Shown piece by piece: positions 20,521-31,247 of a stretch of 64,000 bases of DNA. The position numbers and the translations under genes are program-made. This DNA is from Strongyloides papillosus. Its lineage: Eukaryota > Nematoda > Chromadorea > Rhabditida > Strongyloididae. The first letter of the stretch is position 1; the number at the start of each line of letters is the position of its first letter. The notes beneath the pieces were generated by a model, which was not told the DNA's origin, did no database searches, and was given only the letters and a program-made list of their open reading frames with translations. The stretch covers positions 1-64,000 of the forward strand of contig SRSI01000060.1 of NCBI GenBank assembly GCA_005656395.1, in the 5' to 3' direction.

Positions 20521-21285
20521 CTAAAAAATTAAACTTACAATTTTAAAATGTTTGAAACATAATTCTTCTAATGCTGAATGAAATGCTGGGTTGCTTATAA
20601 TTTTCTTTTCTGACATTTTAGTTTTGTTAATTATAAAATATTTGTTTTCTTTCTTCATGATTCCAAGGATTGGTTCGGAATCATTTGTATTGTGGCCATT
20701 TGCACTAATTATATTCCCCAATGAAATAAAGTGATTGTTGGTGAAAATGCAGATGTTCACTTTTAAAAAAAAGGATGCAGTAGCCAAATATGTTGATAAA
20801 TCAAGACTAATTGAAGGGTTTAATATTTTATAATAATCAAATTTTTGCCTTAAAACGTGAACCAAAAGTAGCATGCCATTTTTCGAGAATTTGGGAAAGA
20901 AATATTTACAAAATAGATCCAAAATGTTTTCATCTCCTCCAATTTCGTTATTTTCATATGCCTCTTCTATAATACATCTTGTTTTAGAATCAATTCCTTT
21001 GATTCTTTGTTTGGATCTTGGCTCTTTTACATGAGCATGAATTCCAATGTAGTGTCCAACTAGCATAGTAACCTCTTTTTTCAAATCCCAATCATTTTTT
21101 GAATATGGAGGACTTAGGTAACGTGTGAATTTCATTTTGTTTTCTATTTTGCTGTTACCTAAGTCACTGTAAAGTTGATTGACATTGAAATTGAGGAAGT
21201 TTTCAAGTTTTCCTCTGGTTGCAAATGTTGCCCTTTTTACAATTTGGTAGTAACCATTTTCGTCCATACTAACATAAAAGACCGG
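20521..21285 (-). pseudogene. possible OTU-like segment of the MULE polyprotein
   Basis: Follows the TAG at 21286 in the same frame: PVFYVSMDENGYYQIV, then a helical region, then LDLSTYLATASFFLKVNICIF and PILGIMKKENKYFIINK. The layout resembles an OTU cysteine protease (D-G-N-C box, central W...L.A.A...V.I strand, C-terminal H box), but the catalytic Cys position reads Gly (DENGYY) and no clear His is seen. If it is OTU, it is inactive. I give this only as a fold suggestion. Confidence 0.3.
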
Positions 21286-21781
21286 CTATTTCTTAATTTT
21301 TTCTTTAGTTATTTTACTTGATTGAATCATTAGCAACAAAATATTTGTTGGTATTTCAAATGGTTTGACCAACATTACCACAATACTCAAATAAATTGAT
21401 AAGCAGTATTCTTCATAAAAAGTATTGTGGTATTGTTGGTCAAATTGGAGGTCTGAATTGATATTCCTTTTTACCTCAGCCAATTTTTCTTCTAGTTTTT
21501 TTGTTTCTTTTTTTGCATCTTTGAACATATATGAACTGAGAAGGTCTTTAAGATTTTTTCCTTTTTCTCCATAAACTTCTAGGTCGGAAAATATCTTAAG
21601 TGTCTTGTGTTTCTCTTCGTTTTTTACAAATTTCATGCTTAATTTTTGATTGATTAAATTTCCAGTCCCAAAATCTTCACTGATATTTTTCAATGAGAAT
21701 GAAAGAATTTCCTTGGTGTAGATTTTGCTAACCTAAAAAAAATATTAAAATTTAAATAAAATTACTTACTTTTGGAGCCAT

Positions 21782-22266
21782 TGTTGAGTTTTGTTGATAA
21801 TGATACACAAGATTATGAGTTCTGAAAATAAAGAAAAATTAAAATAATTTTGTAAAAAATTGACAATAATTTTGGTTAATTCATATTGTTCATTCTTCAT
21901 ATTTATATACAATTTTGTTTATAAACAAAACAATTAGTAATAAAGATTATTATCTATCTTAAAGTTTGTTTGAAGCATAATCTTAAAACATAAAAGCATG
22001 ATGGTGCGATAAATAAGATTGTTTTGTAGTTATTTTCACTAATTAATAAAACAAACATTTAGCAAAAGTTATAGACGTCTAATAAACATTTTATCACTGT
22101 AATTTTGATTTTGGCATTGCTGGGAGTAAAAGTGGATCTAACATTTTAACAAAAAAATAAAACGAATGGCATTTAATTTTAAAACAATTAATGGTATATA
22201 AGGAAAAAAATAAATGGTATTATTACCACTTATTAATTGCAACAAATCAATTAAATCAACTTCAAA
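21782..22266. promoter_or_regulatory. divergent intergenic region with TATA-like element
   Basis: 485 nt between the divergent starts of the MULE polyprotein (minus) and the membrane-protein gene (plus). TATATAAGG at 22195-22203 lies about 65 nt upstream of the plus-strand ATG. On the minus side an acceptor-like TTATTTTCAG lies about 40 nt before the ATG. Confidence 0.4.
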
Positions 22267-23802
22267 ATGTTTTCAAGAATCAACCTTACTGGAGCATTCA
22301 TACTACTTTTCAAACTGGTTTTAGCTACTGATACTGGAAATCAGAAAAATGAAATCTTCTACAACTGCAACAACTATCAGGAGAATGATAGTTTCGACTT
22401 AAGAGTACCTGAAGGCTGCAACATGACGGAAAACATATCATGGCACCTGGAGCTGAAAAACGTTGTACGCTACCATAGAAACAACGGTACATGTTCAAGG
22501 GAGATCAAAATAGTATTCGTGTCATAGGATCATGTTATGGTACCAGCTCAAGACTCTGAAGGAAACAACGACCATCTTCTATTAGATTACTTGGATGGGA
22601 ATTTCAGACACCAAACACCCTGTGTATCAGGAGATGTAAAAGTCCACAGGTTCAATTATGACATTTACATTGATGTCATGCGGGACAATTACTGGACTAA
22701 CAATATCAAAATACACGAAGCTTTTGAAAAATCATTTCTAGAATTTGTCGTTGGAGATGATTACAAGCACTTGAGTGAAGAAGCATTGTTGACAGCTACT
22801 CAAGCTTTCCTTCTTGCCAAAAGCTTAAATGGAAAGCATAACTTGAAAGAATACTATAGTGTAAAGCAAGAATCAATGGGATTTTTTGGGAAAATTAAGT
22901 CATTCTTTAATTCAAAAGAGTCCAAGAAATATGTGAGTTACCAAAACTTGGAGGATTACTTCAAAGAGATGACAAACTTTGAAATAACAAACGATGGAGA
23001 AATCATAAGACAAGGATCAGAAATAATCAAGAAAAAGATTCAAGAATTTGCAAAAGTAAATTACAAAGAATCATGCAGAAGAAAAAATGAGAAACAACGA
23101 ATATTTAGTGAAAATGGAACTCCTAATCAAATTATTAGAAAATATTTGGATAGAAAGGATATTATAGCTGAGGAAATAGAATACAAAGAAGTATATCTTG
23201 TTCACGTTTGTAAACAAGAAAAACCAAAAGAAATTCATTCGGATTTCAAGTTAGATGAAATTTGTTATGAAAAAATGCCTGTAGTTTTGAATGATGAGTC
23301 CCTTATGTTTGCTGATAGGAAGAATTATCTATCCCATTTTTCGTCAAAAAGATCATGCAGCAGTTTATTTAGTATAAAGAATTTAAAAAGTCCATACCAT
23401 AAAGCTGAAATGGATTTGTATGATTCAACAACAAATGCTTTCATGGAAAGAGTTAGCTATGTATTTGCAAGATTGTCTACTGGATGGTTTGGACACACAT
23501 TACAGAAATACAAATTTTACATTTGTATTGAAGCTGTATTTCTGTTTGTATTTGGAACTACAATAGCATTGGCTGTTGGCTATATTTATTTTAAGACATT
23601 TGAATTGGATAAAGTTTTGGATGCTATTGGATTTTCATTCAAAATAATTTTTTCTATTGTACTTTTCTTCTTCTGGGTGTTATTGAAAACATTAACACTA
23701 TTTCTGCCATGTTTAAATGAAAAAGCCAAATCACTATCAACAACGATCAGTAACTTAAGAAAAAGAAAAGTACAATCCAAACACAATGCAATTAGGTAGT
23801 AA
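22267..23802 (+). pseudogene. secreted/membrane protein, envelope-like layout, one in-frame TAG
   Basis: An intronless frame of about 511 codons interrupted only by TAG at 22525-22527; both halves are in the same frame. The N-terminus is a signal peptide (FILLFKLVLATDTG), followed by a Cys- and N-glycosylation-site-containing ectodomain, a central helical region and two strongly hydrophobic segments near the C-terminus (about residues 420-445 and 455-485), ending in a short basic tail (NLRKRKVQSKH). The layout (signal peptide, glycosylated ectodomain, C-terminal membrane anchor) resembles an envelope glycoprotein or a type I receptor. I recognise no family and no fusion peptide. Its first half is less AT-rich than the surroundings. 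It lies within the MULE-like insertion, divergent from the transposase gene, and may be cargo. Confidence 0.55.
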
Positions 23803-24120
23803 AGTGTAATTTATATTTTAATTGTTTATTTTTTTAATTTAATGTTTACTATTTTAATAAGAAATATTTTATAATAATTTCCACATTTGTATATAAAAAT
23901 GTTTTTTTTAATTTGTCAATATATTTATTGTTTAAAATTATCAATTTATTATTGCTATGCTATAAATTTATAAATAAAGTATATAAATAATTTTCAGCAT
24001 AGCAATTTATGTAACTTTATTAAAATATTAATTAATCATGCTTTGATTATTAAAATATATTTAATAATATCAGTAGTACTATATAAAACAATTTGTTAAT
24101 TGTATTAAACTCTTGTAATT
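23803..24120. other. AT-rich 3' flank of membrane-protein gene
   Basis: About 320 nt of very AT-rich DNA with short imperfect repeats. No gene seen. Confidence 0.5.
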
Positions 24121-24352
24121 CTATTTTGCATTTTTATACACTGTAGGATGTCTATTTTGCATTTTTTGTACCCCCTATATTATACCTTATTTATAGTGTT
24201 GTTTATTAATCTATATGTTTATTTTGCTTTTTTAATACACTTTAGATGTCTATTTTGCATTTTTATACACTATTATATACAATACGAAGTAATTTTATCC
24301 CATATTGTTGCATATTATAATGTTAAAACAGGTGTCGAAAAATGCAAAATAG
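24121..24352. repeat. cluster of TCTATTTTGCATTTTTATAC motifs at the right end of the MULE-like insertion
   Basis: Four direct copies of a roughly 22-nt unit (about 24121-24142, 24150-24171, 24216-24241, 24248-24271), the third with one base missing, and one inverted copy (24333-24352). Spacing is irregular, so this is not a simple satellite. Iterated motifs at a transposon end are often transposase-binding sites. Confidence 0.6.
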
Positions 24353-24387
24353 ACGTCAGAGCTTGTTCATAATTTCCATACAAATCA

Positions 24388-27300
24388 GTGGTCAAACGAC
24401 GCGCCGCCAGAAGAAATATATTGAGTAAAATAGATGGACATTATATATCCTTGAAAGAAAACTCAATTCTTACTCAAGAAAAAGCTTTAGAAAATATAAA
24501 ACTTGAATTAAATCAAGATAATGATAAATTACAAGATAAAAATGTTTTAGAAGATTCTTTGACAAGTATTGAAAAAAAGTTGAAGGATAAATACAAACAA
24601 TGTTTTGAAAAAGATCTTAGACCGAAATTAATGTCGGGTCAACAAGAATTTACTTTCAATAATACAACATTGAAACACTTTTCATTCTACCAAGTTCCGA
24701 AAAACCTTCAACCAGCTGCTCAATACATATTAGATTATTATGAGAAAAATGGAATGGTAAAGAAGGAACTAAATCCTAAATGGGTCCATCCAACGATGTT
24801 AATCCCCAAAAAGTTAGATGAAAGTGAAAACAAAAAGTTGTTAACTCCAGTTGATCAATATAGACTAATTTCAGATCTTCGTATGGTTAATAGTCAAACT
24901 GTTAAACAACAAGGAGGTAATGTAAATGTGATCACGGAGCTACGAAATATACCAGGAAATAAGAAATTGATGTTTTCTATGATAGATCTTAAGAATGCTT
25001 ATCAACAAATTCGTATTCCAAAGAATTTGTGACCGAAATTTGCATTTTCTATCGATGGTATTACAAATTATTCATATACAACTCTTGGGCAAGGAGCATT
25101 AAATAGTCCATATCAATTTTCACTTATTATATCTCAATTATTTGATAAGGAGAAAAAGAATAATAAAGTTATTCAATATATGGATGATTTATTACTTGTA
25201 ACCAGTGTTGACAAAAATGAAAGTGATGATAAACTTATAAAGAATCATCGTCAAGATCTTGAAAAAGTTTTAAAGAAGTTGCATGATAATCACTTGAGAT
25301 GTAATCTTGCAAAAAGTAAACTTTTCAGAAAGAAAATTTTATTCTTAGCCTATGAGCTTACATAGGAAGGATATAGATCTTGTTTAAAATCAATAAAGAA
25401 ATTAATTGAACAAGTACCGAAAGATCGTAAAGCCTTAACAAGATTTTTATTTGGTGTTAGTTATTTTCGTCCAGTATTGAATGAATTTCCAAAACTGTCT
25501 AAACGTTTATTTGAAAAGACAAGTAAAAAAGTACCATTTAATATGGATGATGATAATATTAAAAACTATAAATTAATTATACAAGAACTGTTAAGTCAAC
25601 CTACTGTTGGATATCCAGTTGATGGATGGGACTATGTATTAAGGATAGACGCTTCTAATACGAACTTAGGAATATGTTTAACACAAACCAATCCTAAAAA
25701 TAGTAGAGAATCTGTTTTAATTGACTTGGCAAATGTATATTTAAGTAAAACAGAGCTAGACATTCTAGTTATTTAGAACTTAAAAGTATTTGTTGTGGAT
25801 TGGAAATCTTTGATTATTTATTAAAAAGAGCTTCAAGTGTTAGAATTGAAACTGACCACCAACCACATGTACATATTGTAAAGAATTCTCACTGTCATCG
25901 TTATGCTGAATTATTATCATATTTATCATCTTATCCAATTACAATATGTTATGTTCCAGCAGTAAAACATAGTTTACCTGATTTCATTTAAGATTGGTAA
26001 ATTACACGACTGACACGGAAGAGAAGAAAATTTTCCAAAATTTGAAGACAGATGAATTATACTTTGTTGAACCTTCAAATATAAACAAATTAAATGAGTT
26101 ATTAAATGATAAAAATGTTAAAAAAGTTAAGGATATAGATTTCCAAAACGAAGAAGTAAACAAAATTTCAACACTCTTAACAATGAAAAAAAGAGGTAGA
26201 CCTAAAAAGGTTAATGAACAACAAGTTGAAAATATAAATCAAAATCAAATGAGAAAAAGAGGTCGTCCGAGGAAAATGGGTAGAAATTTAATTAAACTTG
26301 GTGATAATACATCTAAAAGAACCAGAGGAAGACCTAAGAAAATTATAAGTACTAAAGAGAATATTCCATTACATGAATATTATTCAAATATTTTTAAGAA
26401 TGTAAATTTAGAAGAACTAAAAGAGACTACCAAAAATGATAAAAGTATAATGGATGCATTAGAATCTCCACTAAAATGTTATAAAAATATGCCTGTTTAC
26501 ATGAATGAATCAGAGTTAGTGGTTATCAACTGTGGACCTGATTACAATGAACCAAAATTAAAGAATTTGAATAATATAGATCATGAGATAAAATATATTT
26601 TATCTCCCAAGAACAGTGGAATGACGAATAACATGAAAATTTATATTCCGGACTGTTATGCAGAAAAAATCTTTTCATTAGTTCATTTGCACGGACATTT
26701 TGGTTATAATAAAGTTAAAAATGATTTCAAACAATGGTTCTACACAGATAAATTGCATAAACATGTATATAAAGCAACATCTCAATGTATCAATTGTAAG
26801 CTAAACAACCCTTCTCAAATATATTCTGATTTAACAGAACTGTTTCATTACCAGATATCCAATGCAAGTGTTAGCAATGGATATAATCATGCCAAAAATA
26901 CACTGTGATGAATTTAATTTTATATTGGCTATAGTTGATTTACACTCTAGATATACATGGTTATTACCATTGAAAGATAAAGATATTCATAGGATCACTG
27001 AAATGTTATTTTCCGAAGTTTTTATGATATTCGGATTTCCTGTTAGACTACATTGTGATAATGAATCAATCTTTAGAAGTAGTTATTTACAAAAAGCAAT
27101 GGGTGATGTTGGAGTTGAAATGTCGTTTGGAACTCCAAACTATTCAAAAAGTAACTGTTTCGCTGAAAATAAAATTCGTATGGTAAATTTATTAATGTCT
27201 AAATCAGCAATTACAAATATGTTATGGTCAAATATATTAAGAATCACGATGTTCTTTATGAATACTACAAAGAATGGTATAATGAGTCCATTTGAAGACA

Positions 27301-27803
27301 TGTTCTTGCAAAGTCCAAGGATAGGCTTGGGAAAGTTAAAAACAGAAACCTTAAGATATATTGATGATACAAATGCTCATAATGATCTAATGACACAAGC
27401 ATGCATTATACGAGACCACATCAAGTTTTTGAACGAAGATAGACGTTTAAAACAAAATTAAAAGATAACTCCAAAAGTAGAAAAGTTTAAGAAAAACGAT
27501 TTGTTTATCTACAAGAAGCCTCAATTCTTTAAGTATGATTCAAGATATACAAGACCATTCGTTTTTGATGAAGTATTAAAAACAAAGGTTAAATTCGTAT
27601 CATCTTCGGGCCAAATTTTAACAGCCTCTCTGGCAAAAATTAAAAAGATACAAGTTCCTGAATGTGAAAGAAATAAGATAATCAAAGAAGCTAATGAAAG
27701 AAGAAAGAATTTTAATGTTATGGAATCTTCAAGACAGATAGAGCAAATGGAAAGCCCTGAAGATGACAATGATCAAGAGATAAATGAAAACTTTAAAATT
27801 TGA
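24388..27803 (+). pseudogene. pol: pol of outer retrotransposon: RT, RNase H, AT-hooks, integrase
   Basis: Reverse transcriptase begins about 24388 (WVHPTMLIPKK, YRLISDLRMVN, SMIDLKNAYQQIRI), is cut by TGA at 25030-25032, and resumes with FAFSIDG and the catalytic YMDDLLLVTS (about 25180). RNase H follows (LRIDASNTNLGICLTQ, about 25645). After a frame break, 25994-26908 carries three AT-hook cores (KKRGRPKK, RKRGRPRK, RTRGRPKK) and then an HHCC zinc finger (HLHGHFGYNK...CINCK). The integrase core is in the next frame: D in AMDI, D in HCDNES, E in CFAENKIR. A C-terminal tail follows to 27803. Stops or shifts at 25030, 25365, 25776, 25990, about 26870 and 27461 leave it inactive. The domain order is Ty3/gypsy. 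Confidence 0.85.
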
Positions 27804-27827
27804 TACTTCAAATTTCAAGAACAGTGG

Positions 27828-28003
27828 AGAAAGAAAAATACTTAATCCTAACACGAATTAAGATTATGATGAAAAATGAAAAACTAACAATTTTGATGAA
27901 AACAGTTTTATAATTAATTTTTCTGTAAAAAGCTTTTGGGTTGTATTGTTCCTAGGAAGTGTCGTCCTAATAAACTTTATACATAAATCGTAAAATTTTA
28001 TCT
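27828..28003 (+). repeat. 3' LTR of outer retrotransposon
   Basis: 176 nt, about 90% identical to 9116-9290, followed by ATAA (28004-28007), the same 4 nt that precede the 5' LTR. Confidence 0.88.
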
Positions 28004-28007
28004 ATAA

Positions 28008-28533
28008 GTTTTAACTTAATATTAGTAAATATAACGCTGGTGTAAAAACACTTATTCGTATAACTTTAAATTTATCAAGAATAAAAGGATAGAAAAATTT
28101 CACCAGTAAAAAATGAGTAGTTATATTTTAATTGTAATGCGTAAAATAATTTTTTTTGTTTAACATTAATATACTATTAATAACTTGTATTTAAAAAAAA
28201 AGCTAAAATTTAACGGTAATTATGAATAATCATATAAAATAAAGCCTTGACCTTTTAAAAATAGCAATTTTTTATGTTAATAAAAACTTTTCTACTGTTT
28301 TTTCATATATATTAACAATAAATGCAATATAATAAAAATTACTATTAACTCAAAAAAATAAGAATAATAATAATAATTAATGTTTTCCAATAACTTAACC
28401 AAAGATTAATGTTTTTTATTTCTTTAAATTTTCAAGACAGTAATTTAGTCTGGTATCTTAAATATTGCAGTTAATTTTTTATTCTTTTATATTAATAATT
28501 GCCCTGTTGAAACTATTCACAATATTTTTTATT
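28008..28533. other. intergenic DNA between transposon nest and receptor cluster
   Basis: About 525 nt, AT-rich. It must contain the promoter of the plus-strand receptor starting at 28534. No motif stands out. Confidence 0.5.
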
Positions 28534-29610
28534 ATGGTATTTAATTTGACATATGATGATGATGTTACTATTCCTCAGATTAATGAAGATAACAACAATG
28601 TTTATATTGGGTTAAGCTACATAATATTAAGTTGTTCCTTTATGTTTCTTCAGATAATGACTTTTGTAGTTAGGTTTATCTGTAAAATTATCTCTTATTT
28701 TTATATTTCTAGGCATTCTATAGAAATCGTGAAATATTGATGAAAAATATGCCTTATAGAATAATGCTTCAACTGGGAATTGCTGATTTAATCCAACAAC
28801 TTTGTCACTGTATCTCAGGATTCTATGCTGTTTTTTATTTTTTTCCATCAGATGTTTTAAGTTTTGCTGTTGGTTCGTTACTTCAATGTGCCTACATGAC
28901 ATCTGCATCTTTTATACTTTTACTTTCATTAAATCGTTTTGATGTCTTTTATGATATTAGTATAATACCAACTTTTGATAAAAAACGGGCATTTTTTATT
29001 GGGATAGTAATATGTTATATATGGGGTATTGCACTTTTTATATTTTATTTATTTCCTTCTAATAGACTTGAATTTTCTTCAATAAACTATGGTTGGAATT
29101 ATACTGGAAATAAATCTTTAGGTTATCAAATTGAAAATAAATCAGTTTTAACAATGTTAGTTATTTCATTTATATGTTATCTTTTTATTATTGGTAAAAT
29201 TATGTATATGAGAGGATTGTCATCATCAGGAATAATTATCACTTTTTCGGATATGAAACTTTTAGTACAAGCAATAATAAATTTTATTACCATAACACTT
29301 CTTGAAATTTGTTGGTATCAATTAAGCGGTATAATTACCGATGCTGAATTGAACCTTTTGGCAATTAATTATCTGTTTATATTTGTTAGTGGTGCTAATA
29401 CTTTGTTAAATTTTTTTTTTATAAAGTAAGTTTAACGGAAAAAAAACTTTTCAAGATTTTTTTTATAGAGAAGTTAGAAGAGAGGTAAAAACTATTCTTA
29501 TCTGTTATACCAATGGAAAACAAAACATTACAAGAACTGTTGTTCGAAGGATACCATTTAGAGATAGGGATAAAAATATGTCGACAAAGACAAAAATATT
29601 AACAGAATAA
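28534..29610 (+). CDS. 7TM chemoreceptor-like GPCR, paralogue 1
   Basis: A seven-helix receptor of nematode serpentine type, presumably in sensory-neuron membrane. Exons are 28534-28665, 28713-29425 and 29469-29610. The first intron is phase 0 and 47 nt, the second phase 2 and 43 nt. The protein has a short acidic N-terminus without signal peptide, TM1 ending IMTF, then NMPYRIMLQLGIADLIQQLCH (TM2), LLSLNRFDVFY after TM3 (in the position of the DRY motif), INYGWNY in the second extracellular loop, TM6 and TM7 (NYLFIFVSGANTLLNF), and a basic tail EVRREVKTIL. The same introns and motifs occur in the two paralogues at 29865 and 31248. Likely the Srt or a related serpentine family. The class assignment is tentative. 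Confidence 0.82.
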
Positions 29611-29864
29611 TAATTAATTTACAAATAATTATTTCATTTAACATGATAAAATAATTGATAAAATAATAGTTTTAATTATAATTAATATGATATATTTATT
29701 ATAAATTAAAAATCAATGTGTTTGGATAAACAAATTAAAATTATGTATTTTTATAATTTTTGTTTTAAAAATAAAACAATTATGTATTTTAGTTGGTTTT
29801 GTACTATTTAAAAAAAATGTTTTTGATAAAAAAAATATACAATTATAAAATATAAAAGTTGAGC
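29611..29864. other. convergent 3' spacer
   Basis: 254 nt between the stops of receptor 1 (plus) and receptor 2 (minus). AT-rich, probably holding both 3' untranslated regions. Confidence 0.5.
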
Positions 29865-30947
29865 TCAAGAAATATGTCTAACATTTACGTCAGCATTGAT
29901 TATTCTCTTAAAATGCTTTAAGGATGTACTTGTTTTTACGGGTGTTTTAAAAAAGCAACACATTATTAAGTTCCAAATTTCATTTCTTATTTCTCTACAA
30001 AAGTACTAATTAATAAAAGTTTTTAAATTTACTTACTTTATCAATAATAACCCTGACAGAGTATTATTTCCACTGACAAATAAAAAAAAATAATTAAGAA
30101 CAGTTGCACACGTATATTGTTCTCCAACAATATTTGGGAGGTACCTCCAAGCCCATTCAAGAAAGACAATTGATAAAAAATTGAATATACCTTGTGCAAG
30201 AATTCTAATATCTGAGAATTGGATCTTAGATAAACTAGATGTTGCACTTCTCATATAAACAATTTTACAAAAAATTAATACATATAGTATGAAACTTAAT
30301 AATAAAAGAAATGTAACAGTTTTATTTTCAACTTCCCATGCAGGAGTCCACATATTTTTCTTACTTTGGTATAACCAACCATAATTAACTAATGTAAAAG
30401 TTAAACGAAATGATGGAATCATATAAAAAATAATTAAAAGGATTAAACATATGTAACAAATGACAATACCACAATTAAATAATATTTTTCTATTAACGAA
30501 TGATAGAAATGGTTGTTGGTAAAAGACATCAAAACGATTTATTGTTAACAATGTTATGAATGCAACTGATGTTATATAAGCTGATTGTAAAATTGACGCC
30601 AAACAATTTACTATTATTGAATTAGTTGAAAATAAGAATATTGTATAAAATGCTGATGTAAAATGAATTGATTGTTGTATTATATCACTAACTCCAAGAT
30701 GTCTCATAATTCGGAATGGCATATTTGACATTAAATTCTTTTTTTTATAAAATGTCTTAAATGATAGGTAACTTAACATATTAATTAGGCTTACAATAAA
30801 AGTCATTATCTGAATAAAGATAAAAAAACTTGTTATACCCAAATAAGTACACCCAATTAAAATGTTATTTGGTCCAGGTGATACAATAATTTCAGTTTTA
30901 GTCCAATTATTAATGGGATCTAAATAATTTTTTTGATTATATTTCAT
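29865..30947 (-). CDS. 7TM chemoreceptor-like GPCR, paralogue 2
   Basis: Same family as the receptor at 28534. Exons on the minus strand are 30947-30795, 30755-30037 and 29994-29865. The first intron (30794-30756) is only 39 nt, a multiple of three with no stop, so a naive translation reads through it and adds 13 false residues inside the TM1 loop. Comparison with the two paralogues, which have frame-disrupting introns at the identical phase-0 point, shows that it is an intron. The second intron (30036-29995) is phase 2, as in the paralogues. Motifs: NMPFRIMRHLGVSDIIQQSIH, LLTINRFDVFY, VNYGWLY, NYFFLFVSGNNTLSGL, and a tail EIRNEIWNL. It has a Cys pair and is convergent with paralogue 1. Confidence 0.84.
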
Positions 30948-31247
30948 AATGTAATATAGAATATTTAAATAGGTGTTATAATTAATATTTTTAGTAGGTA
31001 AATAATAAAAGAAATTTCAGATTATTTATATTTTACCATAAAAATCCTATTAATTGTTTAAAAACAAGCTAAACACTTAGAAAATAAAAAATTTTTTATT
31101 GATAATACAATAAACTTAATTTTTTTACTTGTGTTTTTATACAAAAACATTTGATTGTTAAGAACAAAATACTAATTTACTTGGTAATTAAAGAAATATT
31201 TAAGTGACACCTTCGACATAATTACTTGATATTTGATTCATTTAGGT

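Larger units (their letters stand above)
16941..21781 (-). pseudogene. MULE transposase-USP multidomain polyprotein (decayed)
   Basis: A minus-strand gene whose conceptual protein can be followed almost without gaps. It starts at ATG 21781 (four codons, then a 37-nt intron at 21733-21769). Order from the N-terminus: Lys/Glu-rich segment; OTU-like segment (about 21285-20540); two small introns; very acidic segment (20215-19870); Cys/His zinc-binding segment (19649-19122); MULE transposase (about 18951-18000); linker; ubiquitin-specific protease to the stop at 16941. It is broken by an in-frame TAG (21286-21288) and by one-base shifts near 19860, 18690, 18200, 17985 and 17735. No promoter or start is seen between modules, and the reading resumes directly after each shift, so one original long protein is the simplest explanation. 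A protein of this size is normal for an autonomous MULE, but a USP at its end is not. Confidence 0.7.
16327..24352. mobile_element. MULE-related insertion between protease and reverse transcriptase
   Basis: About 8 kb of foreign sequence separates the protease from the reverse transcriptase of the outer retroelement, which should be nearly contiguous. It contains a minus-strand multidomain gene with a MULE transposase and a plus-strand membrane-protein gene. A 20-nt motif CTATTTTGCATTTTTTGACA at 16327-16346 recurs inverted with one mismatch at 24333-24352, and more copies crowd the right end. I take these as the probable ends, but found neither a convincing target duplication nor a longer terminal repeat, so the borders are provisional. 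Confidence 0.6.
9116..28003 (+). mobile_element. outer LTR retrotransposon (Ty3/gypsy-like), multiply interrupted and decayed
   Basis: Two direct repeats, 9116-9290 and 27828-28003, flank the whole complex and are about 90% identical. They begin AGAAAG and end TTATCT, giving 3-nt inverted termini AGA/TCT, and are bordered by ATAA on both sides (9112-9115 and 28004-28007), a 4-nt target duplication. On the plus strand the order is gag (9318-9751 continuing at 15390), aspartic protease (about 16060-16387), reverse transcriptase, RNase H and integrase (24388-27803). Removing the inserted Tc1 plus gypsy block and the MULE block leaves about 5.3 kb, a normal length for a complete element. In-frame stops and frameshifts in every domain show that it is dead. 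Confidence 0.9.

Noticed and set aside
22267..23802. Envelope gene of the outer LTR retrotransposon
   Set aside because: It lies between protease and reverse transcriptase, not after integrase, and inside the foreign insertion. I therefore treat it as part of that insertion and make no claim of viral origin.
16370..24400. Target-site duplication of the MULE-like insertion
   Set aside because: I compared the sequence outside both candidate ends and found no convincing 8-11-nt direct repeat, so the borders remain provisional.
28666..28712. Frameshift in the first 7TM receptor instead of an intron
   Set aside because: The two paralogues have GT...AG segments at exactly the same phase-0 point, so an intron explains all three.
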